From contig NZ_PJNW01000009.1 in NCBI RefSeq assembly GCF_002844595.1, positions 186,001 through 250,000 of the forward strand: DNA of 64,000 nucleotides. The letters run 5' to 3'. Shown piece by piece: positions 9,447-16,949 of the stretch. Under the pieces are notes generated by a model. The model saw only the letters and a program-made list of their open reading frames with translations. It was not told the origin of the DNA and searched no databases. This DNA comes from Pleomorphomonas diazotrophica (GTDB lineage Bacteria > Pseudomonadota > Alphaproteobacteria > Rhizobiales > Pleomorphomonadaceae). Made by a program: the position numbers and the translations under genes. Position 1 is the first letter of the stretch, and each line of letters opens with the position of its first letter.

Positions 9447-10106
9447 TCAGAGCTTGGTGAGGCCGGTGAGGTCGGGCAGCTCGGCCGCCGGGCGCATGTC
9501 GGGATATTCGTCGAGCGCACCTGCGCGATTGATCCAGACGGTGCGGAAGCCGAACTTGGAGCCGCCGGCCACGTCCCAGCGGTTGGACGACTGGAAGGAA
9601 ATGGCACTCGGGAAAACGCGGAAATGCGTGGTCGCCATCTCGTAGACGCGCGGGTCCGGCTTGTAACAGCCGATCATGTCCACCGACAGTACGTCGTCGA
9701 TGATGTCTCCGAGACCGGCGGCCCGGATCGCCCGGTTGAGCATCAGAGGGCTGCCGTTCGACAGGATGGCGATGCGGGTGCCGGCGATCTTCAGGTCGCG
9801 CAGCACGGCCGGCACTTCGGGAAAGCAGTCGCAGCTGCGATAGGCTTCGAGCAGCTTCTCCCTGAGGTCCGGGTCGACCTGCGGATAGGCGGCGAAGGCC
9901 GCGTCGAGCGCGTCCTTGGTCAGCGCCCAGAAGTCCTTGTAGGCGCCGGTTGCCGATCGGATCCAGGAATATTCGAGCTGCTTGGTGCGCCAGAGTTCGG
10001 AGAGGCGCTGCGCATCCGGCCCGAGTTCGGCGGCGTGCCGGCGGACGGCCGAGTGGACGTCGAACAGCGTGCCATAGGCATCGAACAGAAAGATCGGATG
10101 GTACAT
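9447..10106 (-). CDS. Haloacid dehalogenase, type II (L-2-haloacid dehalogenase)
   Basis: This 219-residue HAD-superfamily enzyme has the signature of L-2-haloacid dehalogenases, which hydrolyse (S)-2-haloacids to (R)-2-hydroxyacids. The nucleophile is Asp9 in FLFDAYGTLFD. The halide-binding Arg40 lies in LWRTKQLEYSWIR. The Ser-Asn-Gly of motif II (ILSNGSP), the motif III Lys in GCYKPDPRVY and the FQSSNRWDVAGG loop are all present. The set of dehalogenase-specific residues makes this more likely than a general HAD phosphatase, but the physiological substrate is unknown. It runs leftward between malQ and the divergent aminotransferase. Confidence 0.87.
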   Translation of the reverse strand: MYHPIFLFDAYGTLFDVHSAVRRHAAELGPDAQRLSELWRTKQLEYSWIRSATGAYKDFWALTKDALDAAFAAYPQVDPDLREKLLEAYRSCDCFPEVPAVLRDLKIAGTRIAILSNGSPLMLNRAIRAAGLGDIIDDVLSVDMIGCYKPDPRVYEMATTHFRVFPSAISFQSSNRWDVAGGSKFGFRTVWINRAGALDEYPDMRPAAELPDLTGLTKL

Positions 10107-10311
10107 ACGCTGTCTCCGCTTTCAGCCGCCGATTCGTGCATCCGGCGGCTTTCGCAACTTCGGTATCGGATATATTCGGTTATCTTGAAACCGGCAAAAC
10201 AGACATGCGGGAAAGCCTGCAGAGGGGCGGGTTTTCATCGGGCCGTTGCCGCGCCGCCGCGTTGAGCGACGACGAGGTGCCGACCGCAGCGAGAAACGGA
10301 AGGACAGTATC

Positions 10312-11166
10312 GTGGCTTGGTCTCAGACCTGGACGTGGTTGGATGGCAAATGGCACGAGGGCAACGTGCAGATCATGGGCGTCAGGACGCATTCGTCCTG
10401 GCTCGGGTCGTCGGTGTTCGACGGCGCCCGCTATTTCGAGGGCGTGGCGCCCGATCTCGACCTCCACTGCCAGCGCGTCAATCGCAGCGCGCTTGCCATG
10501 GGGCTTGATGCCCTTCACCCGGCCGAGGAGATCGAGGCGCTGGCCCGCGAGGGCTTCTCCCGCTTCTCCGGTGACGCGGCGCTCTACATCCGTCCAATGT
10601 ACTGGGCCGAGGAGGGGGGCTTCATGGGCGTGCCGCCGGAGGCCGGTTCGACCCGCTTCTGCCTCACTCTCTACGAGGCGCCCATCCCGTCGATCGACGA
10701 AGGCTATGCCGTGACCGTCACGCGCTACCGCCGTCCGCTGCCGGAGACGGCGCTGGTCAACGCCAAGGCCGGTTGCCTCTATCCCAACAATGGCCGCGCG
10801 ATGCTTGAGGCCAAGGCCAAGGGCTTCGACAATGCCGTGCTGCTCGACGTGCTCGGCAACGTCTGCGAACTCGGCACGGCCAACCTGTTCATCGTCAAGG
10901 ACGGCGTGGTGATGACGCCGGCCGCCACCGGCGTGTTCCTCGCCGGCATCACCCGGTCGCGCATCCTCCAACTTTTGCGCGACGACGGTTTCGACGTGCG
11001 GGAGTGCGTGCTGAAACTGGAGGATCTCGCCGCTGCCGACGAGATTTTCGCCGCCGGCAACTACGGCAAGGTCACGCCGATCGTGCGTTTCGAGACGCGC
11101 GATTTCCAGGTCGGACCGGTGACCCGCCGCGCCCGCGACCTCTACTGGGCCTTTGCCCACGCCTGA
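10312..11166 (+). CDS. Class IV (branched-chain-type) aminotransferase
   Basis: This 284-residue PLP enzyme is a fold-IV aminotransferase close to IlvE but shorter and somewhat divergent. The Schiff-base lysine is Lys152 in NAKAGCLYPNNGRAM, and the cofactor phosphate site includes the conserved Glu-Leu-Gly-Thr-Ala-Asn-Leu-Phe segment. A GTG start at 10312 is chosen because GGAAGGA lies 7 bases upstream and homology begins there; an upstream ATG at 10246 adds a basic, unlikely extension. The likely reaction is transfer of an amino group between branched-chain amino acids and 2-oxoglutarate, but D-amino acid or aminodeoxychorismate lyase roles occur in the same fold. Confidence 0.87.
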   Translation: MAWSQTWTWLDGKWHEGNVQIMGVRTHSSWLGSSVFDGARYFEGVAPDLDLHCQRVNRSALAMGLDALHPAEEIEALAREGFSRFSGDAALYIRPMYWAEEGGFMGVPPEAGSTRFCLTLYEAPIPSIDEGYAVTVTRYRRPLPETALVNAKAGCLYPNNGRAMLEAKAKGFDNAVLLDVLGNVCELGTANLFIVKDGVVMTPAATGVFLAGITRSRILQLLRDDGFDVRECVLKLEDLAAADEIFAAGNYGKVTPIVRFETRDFQVGPVTRRARDLYWAFAHA

Positions 11167-11168
11167 TA

Positions 11169-11359
11169 CCGCTTCCGTCAGGTTTCGACCTTCCGGGGCG
11201 GAACCTGACGGAAGCGGAAGCGCCCAAGCGGGCGCCGGCCGGTCAGGCCGAAACCCGCTTGAGCTGGATGAGTCCAGATCAAGCGGATCGGGTGTAATCG
11301 GCGCGATTTCCTTGCTCCATCCCCTTGAAAACGTCGCTCTCGCGGCGGATTTCAAGGGG
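11169..11359. repeat. Three consecutive hairpins downstream of the aminotransferase gene
   Basis: Three strong inverted repeats follow one another. The first is CCGCTTCCGTCAGGTT (11169-11184) with its perfect complement at 11202-11217. The second is CCGCTTGA and CTGGA (11255-11268) pairing with TCCAG and TCAAGCGG (11273-11286), with one mismatch. The third is CCCCTTGAAA (11321-11330) with TTTCAAGGGG (11350-11359). The first could end the aminotransferase transcript, but no T-run follows any of them. The group precedes a small secreted protein gene whose ribosome site begins about 33 bases later. Confidence 0.7.
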
Positions 11360-11405
11360 ATGCGATCCCGGCGGTGCCGGTCGCACGGATTGCGAGGAGG
11401 TTGGC

Positions 11406-11717
11406 ATGCGAACGGCAACGATTCTGGGATTGACGATAGCCCTCACGTTTGGCGCCGCGCTTCCGGCGGCGGCCGCATCCTTCATTGCCAGGCCGACCGA
11501 GCCCTTGGCCTGTCCGGGCGGGGCAACTGGTGCAAAACTCTGGCAGGGCTATTTCCACGGCCGCAAGGAGACGAACAGCGGCTGGATGAAATATGAAGAT
11601 ACCGCCGAGCGTTTTTGCTTCCGGACGGAAAAGCTGTGCCGCAACTGGCTCTACAACATGCAGAGCGAGTATACCTACATGGTGTGGTCCGCCGTCTGCA
11701 CCCGCGGCGGCGGCTGA
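11406..11717 (+). CDS. Small secreted cysteine-containing protein of unknown function
   Basis: The 103-residue product begins with a clear signal peptide (MRTATILGLTIALTFGAALP, cleavage after about Ala24-Ala25) and a mature part of about 78 residues with four Cys and several Trp and Tyr. Such a pattern suggests an exported protein with two disulfides. I do not recognise a family. The start is fixed by GAGGAGG ending 6 bases before the ATG. It converges on the response regulator gene, with 3 bases between the stop codons. The function is unknown. Confidence 0.75.
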   Translation: MRTATILGLTIALTFGAALPAAAASFIARPTEPLACPGGATGAKLWQGYFHGRKETNSGWMKYEDTAERFCFRTEKLCRNWLYNMQSEYTYMVWSAVCTRGGG

Positions 11718-11720
11718 CGC

Positions 11721-12491
11721 TCAACCGTTCCGGGTCGGCTGCGACGGCCCGCGCGGCCGCCTGGAGCGTTTGACCACCACCGGAACCACGGGCGTTGCCC
11801 GCGCGCCGACGAGGTCGCCATAGACGGCTTCGTTGGTCTTCTGGCGGAAGCCGATATGGGTGATCGAGAAGCCCGGGTTTTCCGGAAGGGGCGGCGGAGG
11901 CACATCGGGAGATGCATCCTGCAACAGGCCCCGATTGCGCAGCGAGGCCGCTTCGCGCAAGGCCAGCAACCGCTCCTCCGAGACGATTTCCGCCGGCTGG
12001 CCAGAGCGGCGCTCGGGCCCACGGTAGGTCGGATCGTTGCGTCGCCGGCGATCCGGACCGAAATAGCCCGATCCGGTCTTCACGTAGACGCGTGGCCGTC
12101 CGAACACGGTCAGCAGCCGCTCGGCGAGATAATTGGACGACATCGGCTTGACGGCGATTTCGTCGATGCCGGCCATGACGGCCTTCTGCACGTTCTGCCG
12201 GCTGGCGTGGCCGGTCATCAGCAATATCGGCACCATGCGATTGACGACGGCGCCGCCGTGACGGATGCGGTCGGCAAAGGCAAATCCGTCCATCGGTTCC
12301 ATCCCGAGGTCCGACATGACGAGATCGACGTGATGGTTGGTCAGGAACTCAAAGGCTTCCTCGGTGCCGGAAAACTCGTGAATGTCCTGAAAGCCGAACT
12401 CGCCAAGCATGCCGGCCACGAAGCGGCGAAACCGAGGGCTATCGTCGACGATGACGATCGTTCGAGCGATGTAGTCCGTCAGTTTAGGCAT
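11721..12491 (-). CDS. CheY-like response regulator without DNA-binding output
   Basis: This 256-residue protein has one receiver domain (about residues 10-135) with acidic residues Asp16-Asp17, the phospho-acceptor Asp61 (LVMSDLGMEP), a Thr in LLMTGHA and Lys in VKPMSS. The remaining 120 residues are charged (DRRRRNDPTYRGPERRSG) and proline-rich with no recognised output domain. It therefore acts by protein contact or phosphotransfer rather than as a classic transcription factor. No kinase is adjacent. Rhizobial receivers with an Arg-rich tail of this type are common and mostly uncharacterised. Confidence 0.82.
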   Translation of the reverse strand: MPKLTDYIARTIVIVDDSPRFRRFVAGMLGEFGFQDIHEFSGTEEAFEFLTNHHVDLVMSDLGMEPMDGFAFADRIRHGGAVVNRMVPILLMTGHASRQNVQKAVMAGIDEIAVKPMSSNYLAERLLTVFGRPRVYVKTGSGYFGPDRRRRNDPTYRGPERRSGQPAEIVSEERLLALREAASLRNRGLLQDASPDVPPPPLPENPGFSITHIGFRQKTNEAVYGDLVGARATPVVPVVVKRSRRPRGPSQPTRNG

Positions 12492-12614
12492 GATGCCCCG
12501 TCAGCCGTTGCACGAGTGGAAACAATGACCCGGGGGCGAACCACTCCGGGACCCACAACGACAGTGATAGTGGCAAGCGTTGCGCCGGACAACACATATC
12601 GCCGAAAAACAACA

Positions 12615-12639
12615 GGGGCTTCGGACAAGCCGAAGCCCC
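12615..12639 (-). terminator. Terminator of sodB
   Basis: GGGGCTTCGG (12615-12624) pairs with CCGAAGCCCC (12630-12639) over a 5-base loop. Read leftward, the stem is followed by TGTTGTTTTT. It lies about 50 bases past the sodB stop. Confidence 0.85.
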
Positions 12640-12687
12640 CATGAAATGCGTAGCGTCTTGACCAGCGGAACGCCGTGAGAAACCCGA

Positions 12688-13284
12688 TCAGCCAGCCTTG
12701 CTGTAGAGTTCGGCAACGAACTCCCAGTTGACGAGGTTGTCGAAGAAGGCTTCGAGATACTTCTGACGCAGGTTGCGATAGTCGATGTAGTAGGAATGCT
12801 CCCATACGTCGACACCGAGCAGCGGCGTGGCGCCGGAAACCAGCGGATTTTCGCCATTCGGCGTCTTGGAGATGGCGAGCTTGCCATCCTTCAGCGACAG
12901 CCACGCCCAGCCGGAGCCGAACTGCGTCATGCCGGCCTGGATGAAGTCGGCGCGGAACTTGTCAAGGCCGCCGAGGTCCTCGTTGATCTTGTTGAGGAGC
13001 TCGCCGGGAATGGAGCCGCCGCCATTCGGCTTCATCCACTGCCAGAAATAGAAGTGGTTGTAGTGCTGGGCGACGTTGTTGAAGAGGGCGGGGTTCTTGC
13101 CGAAGGAGCCCTTGACGACCTCCTCGATGCTCTTGCCTTCCCACTCGGTGCCCTTGATCAGGTTGTTGCCGTTGTTCACGTAGGCAAGATGATGCTTGTC
13201 GTGGTGATACTCGAGCGTCTCGCGCGACATGTAGGGGCCGAGCGCGTCATAGGCATAGGGAAGGTCATTGAGCTCGAAAGCCAT
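12688..13284 (-). CDS. sodB: Superoxide dismutase, Fe type
   Basis: This 198-residue cytoplasmic enzyme converts superoxide to hydrogen peroxide and oxygen. The metal ligands His27, His74, Asp159 and His163 are in place (YHHDKHH, AQHYNHFYFW, DVWEHSYYIDY). The length and the Gln and Trp near QFGSGWAWL agree with the Fe/Mn family, and residue choices around the active site look Fe-type, although metal preference cannot be settled from sequence alone. It is monocistronic with its own terminator. Confidence 0.95.
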   Translation of the reverse strand: MAFELNDLPYAYDALGPYMSRETLEYHHDKHHLAYVNNGNNLIKGTEWEGKSIEEVVKGSFGKNPALFNNVAQHYNHFYFWQWMKPNGGGSIPGELLNKINEDLGGLDKFRADFIQAGMTQFGSGWAWLSLKDGKLAISKTPNGENPLVSGATPLLGVDVWEHSYYIDYRNLRQKYLEAFFDNLVNWEFVAELYSKAG

Positions 13285-13438
13285 GGTCGTCTCCTCTCAG
13301 GGAAAAAACAGCGTTCTGAAACCGAGCATCGCCGTCGGGCGGTGGTGCATGCGGAATAGATAGTCACTTTTCCTGATGGCGGCAATGAGTCGCGTGTCGA
13401 TTCATGGCTCCCATGCGCCAATCGATGAACAAAACAAA

Positions 13439-15526
13439 TTACTTAGCTCTTCCCATCACCTTTAACGCGAAGGCATATTCGAGCGCCGTTTCCTTCAGCT
13501 CGTCGAAGCGGCCGGAGGCGCCGCCATGGCCCGCGTCCATGTTGATATGCATGACCTGCGGGTTGTCGTCGGTCTTCAGCGCCCTGAGGCGGGCGATCCA
13601 TTTTGCCGGTTCCCAATAGGTGACGCGCGGGTCGGTGAGGCCGGCCAGCACGAACATCGGCGGATAGGCCTGCGTCATCAGGTTTTCATAGGGGCTGTAG
13701 GATGCGATCAACTGGAAGTCGGCGATGCTTTCCACTGGGTTGCCCCATTCGGGCCATTCCGGCGGCGTGAGCGGCAGCGTGTCGTCGAGCATGGTATTGA
13801 GCACGTCCACGAACGGGACGGCGGCCAGCACCGCCCCCCAGAGCGATGGCGCCAGATTGGCGACGGCGCCCATCAGCATGCCGCCGGCCGAGCCGCCATG
13901 GGCGACGATGCGCCCCTCCGAGGTGAAGCCTTCGGCCGCGAGATAACGGGCGGCAGCGATGAAGTCCTTGAAGGTGTTCGGCTTGTTGTCGCGCTTGCCG
14001 GCCAGGTACCAGCGGTGGCCCTTCTCGTTGCCGCCGCGGATATGGGCGATGGCGTAGACGAAGCCGCGGTCCACCAGCGACAGGATGCGCGTCGAGAACG
14101 AGGCGGGAATGGCGATGCCATAGGCGCCATAGCCGTAGAGAAGGCAGGGCGCCGAGCCGTCGAGCGGCGTGTCGGCACGATAGAGCAGGGTGACCGGAAC
14201 GCTCTCGCCATCGGCGGCCGGCGCCATGACGCGGCGCGTCACGTAGTTAGTTGGCTCGTGGCCGGACGGAACCTCCTGGGTCTTCCTCAGGAAGCGCTCG
14301 CCGGTCGACATGTCATAGTCGTAGACCTGTGCCGGCGTGGTCGGCGAGGAGTAGGTGAAGCGGACGACGTTGGTGTCGAACTCATAGGAGCCGGACAGCC
14401 CGAGCGAGTAGGCCTCTTCCGGAAACGAGATGGCGTGCTCGTGCCCGCTCGAAAGCTCGCGGATGACGATACGTGGCAGGCCACCCACCCGCTCGAGCCG
14501 CACCATGCGTCCCTGGAAAATCGACATGGACAGGATGAGGCGGCCCGGCTCGTGGGCAACGACATCGACCCAGTTGTCTCGGCCGGGGTTCTTCAGCGGC
14601 GCATTGACGATCTTGAAGTCCTCGGCGCCATCGGCGTTGGTCAGGATGTAGACGCGGTCGTCGCCATCGTCTTCGATCGAATACTCCACCTCGGTTTCGC
14701 GCGCCGTGACGAGACGCGGCGAGCTGTCTGGCGCCGCTGCGTCGATCAGGCGGACTTCCGAAGTCTGGTGATCGTGGGAATCGATGACGATGAAGCGGCC
14801 CGACTGGGTCTTGTCGACACCGCAGAAGAAGCCGGAGTCCTCCTCGACGTAGACGACGATGTCCTCCGAGGTCGGGGTGCCGATCACGTGCCGCAGCACC
14901 TTCTCGGTCCGGTGGTTGTCGTTGACGTAGGTGTAGAAGAACGAGCGGGAATCGGCCGCCCAGGCTACGCCGCCAGCGGTGTTGGGAATCTCGTCGGGGA
15001 GGTCGGCGTCGGCATCGAGATCGCGGACACGGATGACGTGGAACTCCGAGCCGGTGTCGTCGACGCTATAGGCGAGCAGCTTGTGATCGGGGCTGTGGCT
15101 GGCGCCGCCCAGGCTGAAATAGGGTTTGCCGCGCGCCATCTCGTCGGCGTCGAGCAGCAGTTCCTCCGGGCCGCCGTCGCGCAGGGTGCGGACGAGGCGG
15201 GGATGTTGTGCGCCGGTCAGATAACGGCTGGCATAGGCATAGGGACCGTCAGGAAGCGGCACCGAGGAATCATCTTCCTGGATGCGGCCGCGCATTTCGG
15301 CCACCAGCGCTTTCTGCAGGTCGACCGTGTCGGCCATGTAGGCGTCGCAGAAGGCGTTCTCGGCGTCGAGATGGGCACGGATGCCGGGATCGAGAAGGTC
15401 GGGATCTCGCAGGACGTCCTGCCAGTTGTCGGCGCGAAGCCAGGCATAGTCGTCGACGAGATCGACGCCGTGGACGGTCGTCACAACAGGCCGCTTCTCG
15501 GCGAAGGGGGGCTTCATCTCGGTCAT
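13439..15526 (-). CDS. ptrB: Oligopeptidase B (S9A prolyl oligopeptidase family)
   Basis: This 695-residue serine peptidase cleaves short peptides after basic residues. An N-terminal seven-bladed propeller (about residues 1-400) covers a C-terminal alpha/beta hydrolase domain. The nucleophile Ser lies in HGGSAGGMLMGAV, followed by the characteristic DTLPLTPPEWPEWGNP segment, then the catalytic Asp (GLTDPRV) and His (DAGHGGASGR). The ATG at 15526 follows GGAG, and upstream residues up to 15598 look like non-coding translation. The enzyme is expected in the cytoplasm or periplasm; no signal peptide is seen. The gene is the last in a leftward group. Confidence 0.93.
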   Translation of the reverse strand: MTEMKPPFAEKRPVVTTVHGVDLVDDYAWLRADNWQDVLRDPDLLDPGIRAHLDAENAFCDAYMADTVDLQKALVAEMRGRIQEDDSSVPLPDGPYAYASRYLTGAQHPRLVRTLRDGGPEELLLDADEMARGKPYFSLGGASHSPDHKLLAYSVDDTGSEFHVIRVRDLDADADLPDEIPNTAGGVAWAADSRSFFYTYVNDNHRTEKVLRHVIGTPTSEDIVVYVEEDSGFFCGVDKTQSGRFIVIDSHDHQTSEVRLIDAAAPDSSPRLVTARETEVEYSIEDDGDDRVYILTNADGAEDFKIVNAPLKNPGRDNWVDVVAHEPGRLILSMSIFQGRMVRLERVGGLPRIVIRELSSGHEHAISFPEEAYSLGLSGSYEFDTNVVRFTYSSPTTPAQVYDYDMSTGERFLRKTQEVPSGHEPTNYVTRRVMAPAADGESVPVTLLYRADTPLDGSAPCLLYGYGAYGIAIPASFSTRILSLVDRGFVYAIAHIRGGNEKGHRWYLAGKRDNKPNTFKDFIAAARYLAAEGFTSEGRIVAHGGSAGGMLMGAVANLAPSLWGAVLAAVPFVDVLNTMLDDTLPLTPPEWPEWGNPVESIADFQLIASYSPYENLMTQAYPPMFVLAGLTDPRVTYWEPAKWIARLRALKTDDNPQVMHINMDAGHGGASGRFDELKETALEYAFALKVMGRAK

Positions 15527-15610
15527 GGATGCTCCGAAAAACTGCAAAACGGCTGGAGGGATAGCCCCAAAGATGCCGGCAGGGCAACTGTCAAACACGC
15601 CGCCGGACGA

Positions 15611-15970
15611 TCAGGTTCCGATAATGTCGAGGTCCGACGTGCCCTGCCGGTCCTCGGTTTCGATGATCCAGCAGTCGCCGTCGAAGCGCCGTTCGGACCG
15701 CAGGCGGGCATCGACGTCCGCCTCGGAAACGCCGGCGAGCACCTGCTCGAACACGCGGCCGCCGGCCACAGACGGGTCGACGTCCCCCAGGTAGACCTGT
15801 GGCGCCGGGCCGTAGAGATCGGCGGTGCCGTCCAGGCGGGATACCTTGACGAAAATGGCCCCGGCCTCCGCGGCGCCCTTGCCGACGACCGCCGTGAAAT
15901 GTCCGGCGTCGTTGCGACGGCGGACATAGGCCGAGACGAAGAAATCGGAGGTGATGCGGGCCATGGCCAT
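15611..15970 (-). CDS. DUF1491 family protein
   Basis: The 119-residue protein matches the small DUF1491 family of alphaproteobacteria, with a conserved opening (RITSDFFVSAYVRR), a central G-K-G-A-A-E-A-G-A-I-F-V-K segment and a C-terminal acidic stretch (CWIIETED). No function is known. Two in-frame ATGs at 15970 and 15964 are possible; no clear ribosome site decides between them. It follows the peptidoglycan-binding protein gene on the same strand by about 94 bases. Confidence 0.8.
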   Translation of the reverse strand: MAMARITSDFFVSAYVRRRNDAGHFTAVVGKGAAEAGAIFVKVSRLDGTADLYGPAPQVYLGDVDPSVAGGRVFEQVLAGVSEADVDARLRSERRFDGDCWIIETEDRQGTSDLDIIGT

Positions 15971-16064
15971 GCTCGAAGGCGGAACCCCGTTCAAACCACG
16001 GGTTGGCGCCGAGGGCAAGGCCTGTCCGTTCTCAGGTCTGAAGGAGGAGCGATAGACGCAGAAT

Positions 16065-16946
16065 CTAGAGGCCGCCGACCTTGACGAGCTGGGAGACAAA
16101 AGCCTCGTCGATGGTTCCGCTCTGCGGCAGGTTGTAATAGGCCTGGAAACGCTTGATGGCGTCCCGCGTCTCGGCAGACATCACCCCGTCGATCGCCACC
16201 GGTCCGAAGCCCTGCTGGGAGAGCGAGCGCTGGATGCGCGCAAGGTTGGGATCCGCGGCGACCGGAGCCGGCGCGGCGCTCGCGGCAGGCTTCGGGGGCG
16301 CCTCCGAGGGACTGGCCGAGGCGATGAGGTCGGCTATGCCGTCTGCCGATATGTCCTCGGGCGTCGCTTGGGCGGTCGCCGGCGGCGCGATGGCCGCGCC
16401 GGGTTTGGGTCTCGGCATCGGCGCAGCGGGGTCGGCGGGCAACGAGGCGACCGTCAGCGGATCGGCAGCAACAGGGACTTCGGAGTTGAGGCTGGCTTTC
16501 GGACGAACGGACCGGATGGCCAGCAGCACGTTGTTCGACGGCTCGCCGGTCGGCGTCAGGCGGAAGGCCCGCTCAAAGGCGAGAATGGCCTGGGAGGTCT
16601 GCGGACCGTCGAGGCCGTCGACCTCGCCCTTGTAATAGCCGAAGTCCTTGAGGCCCTGCTGGATGTCGGCGATCAGGCTATGATCGGTAGCGCCGACGGC
16701 GGATCCGTCGGAAGACCGCAAGGCTGGCGCCTGCGAGGCTGCCGGGACGGCCGTGGCAACGGGCCGGGTGCCGACGAACAGCGGCGCCGGATGGGTGCCC
16801 GGTTGCAGGGCGAGGGCATTGGTCATGATGGCGACGGCGGTCGCCGTCATCATCAGGCCGCCGGCAGTCGCCATCGGATTGCCGACGGCACCCCTGAGCA
16901 GAAGGGCGACAAGTCCCGTTTTCTCCTGGGTCTTGCGTCCAGCCAT
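16065..16946 (-). CDS. Membrane-anchored protein with two peptidoglycan-binding domains
   Basis: This 293-residue protein has a hydrophobic segment near residues 25-48 that can anchor it in the inner membrane, an Ala/Pro-rich linker, and two PG_binding_1-type three-helix repeats (about residues 85-140 and 225-290). The repeats contain the usual pattern of IQ..L...GFGYYKGEVDGLDGPQT and IQRSLSQQGF..VAIDGVM. It probably sits in the periplasm on peptidoglycan. It begins 3 bases after the upstream sensor kinase gene, so the two are surely co-transcribed and perhaps functionally coupled. Confidence 0.85.
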   Translation of the reverse strand: MAGRKTQEKTGLVALLLRGAVGNPMATAGGLMMTATAVAIMTNALALQPGTHPAPLFVGTRPVATAVPAASQAPALRSSDGSAVGATDHSLIADIQQGLKDFGYYKGEVDGLDGPQTSQAILAFERAFRLTPTGEPSNNVLLAIRSVRPKASLNSEVPVAADPLTVASLPADPAAPMPRPKPGAAIAPPATAQATPEDISADGIADLIASASPSEAPPKPAASAAPAPVAADPNLARIQRSLSQQGFGPVAIDGVMSAETRDAIKRFQAYYNLPQSGTIDEAFVSQLVKVGGL

Positions 16947-16949
16947 GCG

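Noticed and set aside
13526-16084. An 852-codon rightward frame across ptrB and the DUF1491 gene
   Set aside because: It is the antisense reading of two well-supported leftward genes; its composition is that of a shadow frame.
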